Below, piece after piece: positions 10,701 through 19,765 of a stretch of 24,799 nucleotides of DNA. The notes under the pieces are model-generated. The model did not search any database. It was not told the DNA's origin and saw only the letters and a program-made list of their open reading frames with translations. A program made the translations under genes and the position numbers. Positions within the stretch are counted from its first letter, which is position 1; every line of letters starts with the position of its first letter. The stretch comes from Saccoglossus kowalevskii (Eukaryota; Hemichordata; Enteropneusta; Harrimaniidae), in assembly GCF_000003605.2 (NCBI RefSeq), contig NW_003144786.1, positions 327,903 to 352,701 on the forward strand. The letters run 5' to 3'.

Positions 10701-13700
10701 CAAACCATTTGATGATGAGACCATTTAAACCAAAATTTGATCTCAACCTATCGATGAGAATCCTGTGATTCACAGTATCAAAAGCGGCTGAAAGATCCAA
10801 AAGTACGAGAGCAACTGAATAGTACATCGTTAGCGACCCGCAAAAGAGCCGTGATTTATTGTCTAATCTTATATATTTATAAATAAAAAGTATATCATGT
10901 CGGAAACAATTCCTGACCCACCGTTTCCGTGGCAACAGTGTTTTTTTTTAGCTTGGCCGATTTTGTTCATACTTGGCAGGTAGGCCATACCGTCACTCTA
11001 GTTGGGAGGTAAAATCGGGGAAAACTTCCTGGCACACCATTCTTATGGCAACAGCCAAAACCATCATCTTTGAATAGCTTCCCGCCAAATGTATCTCATC
11101 CTACAATGCTAGGACTAAAAATCTCTGACATGAATCATTATACTCCGCTTAAGTGTGGGCACAAATTAATATTTGTTTTTTTGATATATTTTTGATATAT
11201 TTTTTAACATTTGTGTGTTTTTTGGCTGGGCCGATTTTATTCATACTTGGCAGGTAGGTCTAGTTGGATGATAAAATCGGAAAACGAATTCCTGAATTAA
11301 TACTTTTACTCAAAATGTATTACCTCCATCTAATCTTGTAATAGCAGTGTTCAAATGATCATGCTTTTTATTTTGGCTAAGTTACACACCGACCAGAGAT
11401 CACCGGCGCCGACATTGTTACACTATATCAACTTAAGTCCCAACGCAAGTTTGAACTTTGAATGAACTGTCACGGTAACGAACAAATGTCCCGTTTTTAG
11501 TACTTTGAGAAAATAATACCTAACAGCAATATATGAATGTTCGAGGCTTGTGTTTTTGCCGATCTACTTAAGGTAATTTGTTCAGTGTTTGATAACGTCT
11601 GTAACCGACGATCACTGGACTGGTGGACTGCACCGTGACTCCGTGATGAATCGACCGTCCACCGTATAATAATGTTCTCGCGATCAATCACTGGTACTCA
11701 CGTTTTTGTTATTTAATTAAGTATCAGGGGTAAATCTTCTCCTCGGGGGTTCTCCACACTTGTCAGAGGGGAATCTCGTCTCGTCTCTCTATCTCGTCCC
11801 CTTGAGGTACGGGATCGGGAAAGTCACTTTAACTTTACAGTCAAATAAGGCACACACAACGAAATACGTTTCAGCTCTCGTCTTAGTCGGTCTATCGAGC
11901 ACTCTATAACACACAGCGCCCTGGGGAAAAGTCCCCAAGACTCTCGCAAGGCTGAACCAAGACTCGCCCAAGACTGGACTGCCTCAAGGCTCGCCCCTGG
12001 ACTCTCTCGGACTGCGTCTGTCGTGGAGTATTCGCCAAGACCAACTCAAACTCTCTTTATTCATTTTCAAAACTCTGACCAATTACAATGCAGTAAAAAG
12101 ACTCTAGGGCGTAACCTTCAATCATAAAGCCAATCACACTAAGTACTGAATACGTCATATCTTTTGATTAATCGTTCACTACATTAATAACTACGGATGT
12201 CAGAATAGCGACGGTATCTTGTAATTAGTTCCAAACCACTGAGCCAAGTTCCGTCCAAAACTTCAAATAGGCCTACACGATGACAGACATAACACAGCAA
12301 TTCGCTAATAATCAACTAATTAAGTCGGTCAACAGATACGCAAAAACAAATTCATGACATAAGCTTTCCGAAAATATATAGTTTTGTGGACAATGGAGGT
12401 CATCTTAGTTTCCTAATTAACTAATTAAAATACCTGTCAGGTAAACTGCATATCTACCTTAAGTAGCATTTAAGTAGTTAATTATTTATATAAATAATTA
12501 TTTCGTGCGATTGACTTGTTTGTCTCAAGGTCACAGTGCCGTGTGTTTATATTCAATAGATGTGGGTATGTTTTGTCAACATTCACGTTTTAAGCGGTGC
12601 CTCGCCGTCAACAACGCCCGACAGCCTGATTTTTGGGGTGTGCAAAACAAACAGATTGTCAAAATCGGCAAATGTTTCGATAGAAAAACCACCGTGAAGA
12701 AACAAAAAAAAATCTTAGTGAGTAGCATATTTTGGGACTTATATTTCGTCATCGCCATCGAACGGCATTCCATGACTCGCAAAATCGAAGTGTCAATGAT
12801 TAAATATTTGGACACGCTTCAATCGACTGAATCATTTAGATTCCCTATTGATACTCTGTGTTTATCTCACTGAATTGTTTAAACGACCCGAACTAGCTAC
12901 GTTAATATCGGGACGATCTGGATTTGAATGAAAATACTGTTGGCTTAGTATCATGTATTATACAACAATATCATATATAATATTATAGTGTTACGCTATA
13001 CACAACTATATTACAGAAAAGACTTGCTGACTTAAAAAAAAATATTCATTTTTTGACAAATTTATTTAACTGAAAATATATGTATTTAGTTTTTGAATTT
13101 TTGAATTGCGCACAAACTAGAGGTAGTAATACTAACACTAACAACCCTTTTTCTGTGTGAATTTATGCAACTTTATTTGTACAATAAGAAAATGATTTTG
13201 TTGCTAAGTGGTGATATGGAAATCAGTGCTGCTTCTACTGTGAAATAACAGGTCAAGATGAATTAGTTATTGCTGTTAATTCTCATCAAGGGTCACTTAA
13301 ATATTTAGGTACCACTTCTGAAACCAGTACATGCACGACAAACAGTCTCGTAACCTTGGTAACTGATTATGGATGCTGCTAATTGGAACAGCGTGACGCT
13401 CCAAACGACTGAGTCATTTAGATTCTCTTAGTTTGATGGTTAACCTTAGTGTTTATCTAACTGAATTTTTAAATGACCCGAATTAGCTACGTTAATATCG
13501 GAATGATCTGGATTACTACCATATACTATACAACAATACCATGTTCAATATTATAGTGTTACACTATACACAACTATATTACAGAAAAGTCTTGCTGACA
13601 TCTATTGAAATTATTCATTTTTTGACAATTTTATTCAACTGAAAATATATGTCTTTAGTCTTTGAATTTTTCATTGCACACAAACTGGAGGTAGTCATAT

Positions 13701-15681
13701 TAACAACCTTTTTTTCTGTGTGGATTTATGCAACTTTATTTGTACAATAAGAGAATGATTTTGTTGCTAAGTAGTGATATGAAAATCAGTGCTGTTCCTA
13801 CCTCCAACTTGTATAATATCAGGTCAAGATGAATTAGTTATTGCCGGTAATTCTCATCAACGGTCAATTAAATATTAGGGTAAGGTAAGCCAGTGCATGC
13901 ATGACATAAAAGTAACTGATATATTGGTAAAGTATCTGATTATGGATGCTGCTAATTGGAACAGTGTGACTAATAATAACATACTAGATATGGGGCGTAT
14001 TTTATTTAAAACGTATTCTAACAGTCATTCCAGTATATATTTACAGGTTGCTGATTTAAATAACTGCATTTCATTTCATTTGGCTCACATTATTTTGGCT
14101 GTATTCCATGCACATCAATGTCTGGGTGCCTTGCTGAAGTTGACTTCTACCTTGACTATGCATTTCAGATATTGAAGGTTTTTTAAAGTACTCGTACTTG
14201 ATCATTGCACTATAAACCATTTTTTCATGCTATTTGACACACTCGGTATGTACACTGGTTTGGTATTTGATATTTCACCACTTTCCTTTGTAAATACATT
14301 GTAGTTTAATGGTTTAGAGATTGTAGTTTTCGAATTTAGATTTTATATTGTATTATAATGATTTAGTTTGTAGTAATGTGATTTTACTTGCAGTATTTTA
14401 ACCGATTATGGTCGAAAGTGCACGTGGTAACCTTACTGAGATTTTCCTTCACATTTCAGGTGTATGTCTTTAAAATAGTACAGGGAGCGGAAATGCCAAG
14501 TGTGTGTTATTCAATTATTAATACTATTTGTTTTTTCAATTTTCAGGAACAGCCATAACACAGAAGACGACAACTATTATAATCGCCATGATATGGTTGT
14601 ACTCAGCATTTTGGGCGACTGCTCCTCTGATAGGATGGGACAGGTTCGCGGCTTTTTGTAGCTCGTTTTGTTTTGGTCAGGAAAATTATGAGTATGTTTT
14701 TTTGGTTAGCGTTTAAACGTAGAACACATAAGTGTGAACAATTGAAGTTGCTAAACAATAGATCAATTACAATATATTGACTTTTTGTAAGTGAATTAAA
14801 CAACAACTTTTTGAGACTGATTAACATACGATACCACACAATCTATTATCGTTCTTTTATGCAACCAGTTACATAATTATTTCCAGGTATGCCCCAGAAC
14901 CGCATCTGACATCGTGTACGTTGGACTGGACAAGTACTCAACCAGCTGATATTGCATACATTGTCTGTATATTCGTGCTGTGCTTCGCATTTTGCTTAGT
15001 ATCAATCATATACAGCTATGGCGGCATTATTGCTAAGATTAAACAGACACAAAGAAACTTATACCCAGAAAGTCAACAATGCGAGATGAATAAAGAAGGA
15101 AGAACAACTAAGGTAAACATTATATTTATAATTGAACAATTCATGGAACGTTTTATAAACGCGTTGGTTGTAAATACAAGCCCTGTTTTAGAGTGAAGTA
15201 TGGATACACGTTTGGACGTTTGGCTTGTGCTGCTTATGTGGCTGTTACAATACAGTGAATATGGTTAGCCACACCCACTATCCTGGTCTTTTGCCTATAT
15301 ATTTGTTATCTAGTTTCACTTGGTGAATATTACCCGAGAAATTAACTGATTTTATTCCCCATCCCTGTTTGCTGTTTGTAATCTCCAACTCACGTTGTCT
15401 GAATTGTTTTGGTTTATTTTCAGATGTTCGCAATTACCACAATATGTTACCTTGTTTCTTGGACTCCATATGCAGTATTATCCTTAGTTTTTGTAATACA
15501 TGGTAGTTCAGCTGACATTCCAATAATAGTAACAACGTTACCAACTTTGTTTGCAAAGTTTTCATGCGCGTACAACCCACTGGTATATTATATAACAGAT
15601 AAGGTATTTCGAAAATCGGTCAATCAACTTATTTGCTCACAGAGTTGTGTCAATTGGGTGGCACCAGATATGGTAATATGA
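7572..15681 (+). CDS. OPN5: Opn5/neuropsin-like opsin, five exons (N-terminal exon missing)
   Basis: Opsin-class GPCR that binds retinal through a TM7 lysine; a photoreceptor at the cell membrane. Exons 7572-7735, 8582-8705, 14547-14643, 14887-15112 and 15424-15681 join in phase into about 288 residues without a stop. Visible are TM1 GN, TM2 NIAIAD, TM3 cysteine (IGC), TM4 tryptophan (MIWLYSAFW), extracellular loop 2 YAPEP..TSCTLDW with the Glu181-equivalent and disulfide Cys, TM6 SWTPYAV, and TM7 [15 protein letters not shown] with the retinal lysine and NPxxY. The APEP..TSCTLDW, SWTPYAV and [11 protein letters not shown] stretches resemble vertebrate OPN5 most. Oddities: the TM3 D/ERY motif reads IRY, and the residue three after the TM3 Cys is Val, where OPN5 has Tyr. 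The exon with the N-terminus and first half of TM1 was not found. The large second intron is full of repeats. A distant Go, peropsin or other group-4 opsin is the alternative. Confidence 0.92.
7736..8581 (+). other. opsin intron between the TM2 and TM3 exons
   Basis: GTATGT...TTTTTCTAG. AT-rich; only a CTGTTCTCTGTTCTCTGTTCTC stutter near 8206-8228 noted. Confidence 0.8.
8582..8705 (+). CDS. OPN5: opsin exon: extracellular loop 1 and TM3
   Basis: Acceptor TTTTTCTAG before TGG; donor CATG|GTAAGT, a strong consensus. It encodes WYFGSIGC, with the TM3 disulfide Cys, then TM3, ending [15 protein letters not shown]. The place of the D/ERY acid is taken by Ile (IIRY), with the Arg and Tyr kept. The residue at the rhodopsin-113 position (Cys+3) is Val. 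The exon ends with one base (G), which combines with GA of the next exon to give Gly. Confidence 0.92.
8706..9593 (+). other. opsin large intron, 5' part without repeats
   Basis: Begins GTAAGT. A 63-codon frame at 9230-9421 lacks any domain and is taken as chance. Confidence 0.7.
9594..10830 (-). pseudogene. 5'-truncated CR1/L2-type LINE with broken reverse transcriptase, antisense in the opsin intron
   Basis: Read on the minus strand, the fragment shows RT motif A ([15 protein letters not shown]), the palm/fingers stretch ([12 protein letters not shown]), motif B ([14 protein letters not shown]) and catalytic YADDTQIY. The usual C-terminal tracts follow: [49 protein letters not shown] and, past a stop, [20 protein letters not shown]. 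Reading ends at TGA 9674-9672. It is dead: a one-base frameshift near 10643-10650 separates motif A from motif B, a TAA near 9874 interrupts the C-terminus, and the endonuclease and 5' part are missing. The 3' end is AATAAAGTTATTATTATT at 9594-9615, the microsatellite-like tail typical of the CR1/L2 group. Exact clade is uncertain. Confidence 0.88.
10885..11300. repeat. cluster of diverged direct repeats (GGCCGATTTT.TTCATACTTGG)
   Basis: GGCCGATTTTGTTCATACTT-GGCAGGTAGG at about 10955 recurs at about 11229 with one change. A companion block, TTCCTG..CACC then TGGCAACAG, occurs at about 10908-10936 and 11026-11052, with its TTCCTG start again near 11290. The pieces look like three partial copies of one unit, the first and last truncated. 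They abut the 5' truncation point of the LINE. Origin unknown. Confidence 0.6.
11722..12359 (-). mobile_element. LTR-like dispersed element, copy 2, inside the opsin intron
   Basis: Second copy, 638 bp, same orientation as copies 1 and 3. Boundaries TATCAGGGG...CATGACA; the flanking 4-bp duplication is TAAG (11718-11721 and 12360-12363). AATAAA on the minus strand sits at 12061-12056. It has more small deletions than the others in the CAAGACT-rich and the 12190-12250 parts, so it may be the oldest copy. Short minus-strand ORFs inside are shadows with no known domain. Confidence 0.75.
12479..12500. repeat. perfect 22-bp AT palindrome
   Basis: TAATTATTTAT followed directly by its reverse complement ATAAATAATTA. 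The preceding 80 bp also hold TACCTG-T-CAGGTA (12431-12443). In such AT-rich DNA this may be chance or the scar of an excised element. Confidence 0.6.
12821..13397. repeat. ~575-bp tandem duplication, unit 1
   Basis: Starts at CGACTGAATCATTTAGATTC and ends GGATGCTGCTAATTGGAACA-GCGTGAC. Landmarks shared with unit 2 include AGCTACGTTAATATCGG, ATTATAGTGTTAC.CTATACA, TTTTGTTGCTAAGT, and GGTCAAGATGAATTAGTTAT. Units are alignable end to end with scattered substitutions and small indels. No coding potential is shared. Confidence 0.85.
13403..13970. repeat. ~575-bp tandem duplication, unit 2
   Basis: Second unit, offset about 580 bp from unit 1 and in the same orientation, ending GGATGCTGCTAATTGGAACA-GTGTGAC at 13970. 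It lies wholly in the opsin intron between exons 2 and 3. By eye divergence is around a tenth of sites, so the duplication is old rather than an assembly artefact. Confidence 0.85.
13971..14546 (+). other. opsin large intron, 3' part
   Basis: AT-rich sequence ending CAATTTTCAG. The frame at 13897-14175 overlaps the tandem-duplication end and shows no domain. Confidence 0.7.
14547..14643 (+). CDS. OPN5: opsin exon: TM4
   Basis: Acceptor CAATTTTCAG. It encodes TAITQKTT, then TM4 [22 protein letters not shown], with the conserved TM4 Trp and the LxGW ending that resembles OPN5 (PLVGLGD). The only donor that keeps phase with the next exon is ACAG|GTTCGC at 14643/14644. That is a weak match beyond the GT but joins as GWDR-YAPEP, fitting the family alignment. 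Confidence 0.87.
14887..15112 (+). CDS. OPN5: opsin exon: extracellular loop 2, TM5, cytoplasmic loop 3
   Basis: Acceptor TTATTTCCAG; donor ACTAAG|GTAAAC. Loop 2 reads [14 protein letters not shown]: Glu six residues before the Cys is the equivalent of rhodopsin Glu181, the counterion in many non-vertebrate opsins, and the Cys pairs with the TM3 Cys. TM5 follows ([23 protein letters not shown]). Next comes loop 3, beginning [14 protein letters not shown], close to the IIAKVK of OPN5. It ends in phase 0. Confidence 0.92.
15113..15423 (+). other. opsin last intron
   Basis: GTAAAC...TTTATTTTCAG, 311 bp, phase 0. Nothing else recognised. Confidence 0.85.
15424..15681 (+). CDS. OPN5: opsin terminal exon: TM6, TM7 with retinal lysine, helix 8
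   Basis: Acceptor GTTTATTTTCAG; stop TGA at 15679-15681. TM6 ends [18 protein letters not shown]7 includes [20 protein letters not shown]: the Lys is the Schiff-base lysine, six residues ahead of NPLVY. Helix 8 has [11 protein letters not shown] followed by Cys residues (LICSQSC) that could be lipidated. The C-tail is short. A possible donor (ATG|GTAATA at about 15673) just before the stop could give a longer tail in an alternative transcript. Confidence 0.92.
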   Translation: MFAITTICYLVSWTPYAVLSLVFVIHGSSADIPIIVTTLPTLFAKFSCAYNPLVYYITDKVFRKSVNQLICSQSCVNWVAPDMVI

Positions 15682-15879
15682 AGGACCATTATCAAAGCAG
15701 TGCACTAAACAAGAACCAGAACACGTCTATTAGGCTTTATTTCTTTGATTTATTTCAACATTTCAACAGAATCAAACGTTCAACTCAAAGTGTTGTTATG
15801 GTACTCTCACGTCCTTCTATTCAAGAGCGGACCTATGTGTTTGTGTTTGCCAACGTATTCGTGCCTATTTATCACCTAA

Positions 15880-15885
15880 AATAAA
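15880..15885 (+). terminator. candidate poly(A) signal of the opsin gene
   Basis: AATAAA lies about 200 bp after the opsin stop codon and 60 bp before the third LTR-like insertion. It fits as the 3' end of the transcript. No transcript evidence is available. Confidence 0.5.
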
Positions 15886-15947
15886 AAGAAAAACTATGAA
15901 TAAGGCATATTTGAAGAAAAATTAATCTCCCGCGGATTTAGGTGTAA

Positions 15948-16620
15948 TATCAGGGGGAAATTTCTCCTCTGAGGTTCTTTCTGGGGTTCTCCACACGTGT
16001 CAGGGAGGAATCTCGTCTCGTCTCTATATCTCGTCCCCTTGAGGTACGGGATCGGGAAAGTCACTTGAGCTTTATAGTCAAATAAGACACACACAACGAA
16101 ATACGTTTCAACTCTCGTCTTAGTCGATCAGTCGAGCACTCTATAAGACACAGCGCCCTGGGGAAAAATCCCCAAGACTATCGCAAGGCTGACCCAAGAC
16201 TAGCCCAAGACTGGACTGCCTCAAGGCTCGCCCCAAGACTCTCCAGGACTGGACTGCGTCTGTCGTGGAGTACTCGCCAAGACCAACTCAAAACAACTTT
16301 ATTCATTTTCAAAACATTAACCAATTACAAAGCAGTAAAAAGACTCTAGGGCGTAACCTTCAATCATAAAGCCAATCACACTAAGTACTGAATACGTCAT
16401 ATCTTTTGATTAATCGTTCACTACATTAATAACTACGAATACCAACTGTCAGAAATAGTAGTCCGAATAGCGACGGTTATCTCGTAATTAGTTCCAAATC
16501 ACTGAGTCGAGTTCCGTCCAGGACCTCGCCTGCCTAAACGATGACAGACATAACACAACCATTCGCTAATAATCAGCTAATTAAGTCGATTAACAGATAC
16601 GCGAAAACAATTTCATCATA
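15948..16620 (-). mobile_element. LTR-like dispersed element, copy 3, just downstream of the opsin
   Basis: Third copy, 673 bp, TATCAGGGGG...CATCATA; the flanking duplication is GTAA (15944-15947 and 16621-16624). AATAAA on the minus strand sits at 16303-16298. It is closest to copy 1 in its terminal 200 bp. It lies about 60 bp beyond the opsin poly(A) signal, pointing toward that gene, so an LTR promoter here could in principle make antisense RNA. Confidence 0.75.
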
Positions 16621-16624
16621 GTAA

Positions 16625-19600
16625 AATCCCGCCTGTGGCAGAGAGTGATTCCGGATTTATCAAGCTCGAAAACAAAGACAATAATCAGTCTAGTCTTTTT
16701 GTCAGCGTTTGAAGGCAGACACTTATAAATCAGTCTCCGAGATGTGAGACATGTGCGCATGCAGTGGTTAAGTGATTCCATCCAAGATGGTCGACTGTTT
16801 ATTGAATATGCAGTCTCTCGAAAATAACTATTTCTCTAAGACTTATGGAATATATTTATTGATTTTTGGTACATACACATATCCATGATAGCTTCTTTCA
16901 TAATCAGATCAAAGATGGCCGACTTGCAGCTATCTTCTTTTTTGAAAATATGTGGTGTTTATTAATGTTAGGATCCATCACAATCCATCACAATCGGATA
17001 AAATATGTTGACTGGTAACTATTTACTTTCTTGGTCTTACTACTAAGTCTCTTTAATTAAGTAAGTTTGAATATTACTATACTGTTTTTGTAGTAGTACA
17101 TTGTGGTGTAGTAGTGATTTAACGTAAACATATAGTGTGAGTTGCTGTGTTATACACTTTAATGTATTAGTAATGTGTGAACTTGAATAAAATAAGTATG
17201 TGAAACAGTATACTATTTATTTAGCACCGGTTTTCACTTCTTCACTTCTATACCTAAATCAATGGTTTATGGTGTTTCTGGCTTTAGGCGCTTATCTCAG
17301 ATGCCCATTCCATATGAGCCTGCTTCATTACCTTCACCCACAAAAATAATTCTACACTAGTATAAGCTACACTAGTTTAACTGTCTAGAACTGACATGTG
17401 AACTTGAGAATGTTTGAAAAACTCAAGTTTGGGGTGACATTTAATGCTGACGAAATATACTTTGAAAATGCTTGTATACATCAAAGACACTTAAACACCA
17501 ATGGTTAGCTACAGTCCTCTAATAGCTAGAAGTCTAGGCGTGTACCTTCCCAGAGAAAGAGCAAGAGGGAAGTAATAGTGGTGATGGGAAAGGTCAAATG
17601 CAATGAATGAAAGTGTGAGGACAGGTAAAAATGTTGTCCTTGACAAGCCTACTATTATGTCAAATTCAAGTATGATAGGTCATGTACAAGTAAATGTTAT
17701 TTCTAGTTCTGAATGGGATCTGATTCATCTTGTCGGTATCCCATAAACACTATTGGATCATTTCAATATTCCTATAAGAATACTATTTGATTCGTTTCAT
17801 TTCAAACATATCCTTTAGTCTTCATGGATTAAAACAGTTCACACATTTACATTCATATTTTATGAAATGTAAGAAGTAAAAACGACATTGTTTCACCATT
17901 ATCAAGAGCCTTTTCAAGTGTATCTTAAATACCACATTGTACATGCAATGTGAAAAAAGCTAATGGCAATTAAAAATTATATTTCATTTGTGTTGAATAC
18001 AAATTGTTGTGATGTCTTGGGAGTGATAGTAGGGCTTGACTTGCACAATTCAAACGGAAAGCGACGCATGATATTTGTGTCTAAAGACAATCCTGCAGAG
18101 AGTAAAATGCCGGAAACAAACGCCTGCAATAACTCGCATGAATGAACATACTCACAAAAATGTAGGTGCTATAAAATCATAATATTTATTGCAATATTTG
18201 GAAACATTGATATAATGATCAGCTACAATATGTGTTATAATGTAAAATAACCCACATTTTTCATTTTCGACATTACTCGCTGAAAATCAATGTTTCGTTC
18301 AAAGTTTTCAACCGTTATATACCAGTACTATCTTTTTTCATTAGATATATATCAACAATTCTTTTAAGATCTTTTTAATTAAACCAGCTAAGCTGGAATT
18401 GTCAATGGTTTGAAAAATGTGTGTTGTATTTACTCATGTTGTATCTTTTTGTATTTTTGTTGCTATTAACTTGAATATGGCGTTGCTATCTTGTTAATAA
18501 AAATACAAGAAACGTAAATGAAAGATGATTAATACATTGGCTGCTTTTGTTTTCCACATGAACATGTCTTTGGCCTATTTAATTCGCGTATAGGAAACCT
18601 AAATGACACAGTAAATGATAACAGTAATAATCACATAGCATTACCACATGGTTTACATTGATGATAAGGTAAAATAAGCTTATTAGAAAAACAATATTTC
18701 TTAAAACTCCAGTGTCAATAAATGTTGTCTTCTTTGGACGAGGATGTAAATGTTCATAAAACACAATAATACATACATTTAACTCATTGTAATGAGGCAA
18801 ATATATTCTCTACTGTAACATCAAACTTTATTTTCTATTTAGAACTAGTTTGTAACAACATTATGTACAGATCTTTCTGTTTTGACTTTCAGACCGTAAA
18901 GTCATTGAAACCAATGTTTTAAATTGCGTTGTACTGCAATGAGAAGTACCAACTTGTAAGGCAGATTTTTAGATCCTCGAAAAAATACAAAGAACAAACT
19001 TATGCGAATATGCGAATTACATTATGTCAATATCAAATATCAACAGGTGGCTGCAGAACCTTATATTGTCTATTAGGTTGTTATGGGTTACTTTGATTAT
19101 TGTCAGGTACCTACAAAATGGAATCCAGGGCTAGGTTAATGCGACTTGCAAAATACGATCAAGAACACATCAGACAACTCAAATAAAAATCAGCTGTCCA
19201 AAACCGATTCGATTTATCAGATAAGTGAGATAAAAATCAGCTGTTCATTTCACTAATGAATGACAAAACCACAGCTGGGAGTCGACTGGCATTATAGTGG
19301 TGGCGGTGATGATATCTCGATTGCATCAGCTAGAGGGTTTGGCAAGGACCACCAAATAGATTTTGGAAGGAATCTACGTCCTGAGTAATGTTCCTCTAAA
19401 TCATGCAATGGGATTCAACTCCACGACTGACTCGCACTAAATGCTCATGAACTTACCAACTGGACAACGTCTGTTTTACGCGACAAATTACCAGATATGG
19501 AAGTATAAACTGTCCTCTGTTATGGCTAGGAAAAATTTGCTTCAATTCTATGAACTCAAGAAGTCAAGTAACTACACTGGATGCTACTATTATTAGAATT

Positions 19601-19757
19601 TGCCAGTAATTGGAATCATCGGTAGTTGGAATGTTGTCACACAATGTACCCAATATTGTAGATGTGTCACCAGCAGTCTGGAGAAGCATTATTAAAGGTA
19701 TATGTATATAGCTACTTATCTTGTTCTTTTAGAAGCGGTCTTTGGCTTCCTCGGAAA
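16625..19757. other. 3.1 kb without a recognisable gene
   Basis: AT-rich intergenic sequence. Short frames at 17963-18145 (plus) and 18579-18800 (minus) carry no domains. Small direct repeats only: ATCCATCACA twice at 16973-16993, and AAAATCAGCTGT at about 19185 and 19232. The 19250-19700 part is somewhat richer in GC and could be an unrecognised repeat. Confidence 0.55.
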
Positions 19758-19765
19758 CCGTGATT

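Noticed and set aside
11789-11971. Minus-strand ORF inside LTR-like copy 2, similar to one in copy 3 ([12 protein letters not shown])
   Set aside because: Shared only because the DNA is shared; different starts and stops and no known domain.
12505-12873. 122-codon plus-strand frame before the tandem duplication
   Set aside because: No recognisable domain or splice sites; its end runs into duplication unit 1 while unit 2 does not keep the frame.
15633-15884. 83-codon frame overlapping the opsin 3' end
   Set aside because: Different frame from the TM7 exon; mostly opsin 3' untranslated sequence.
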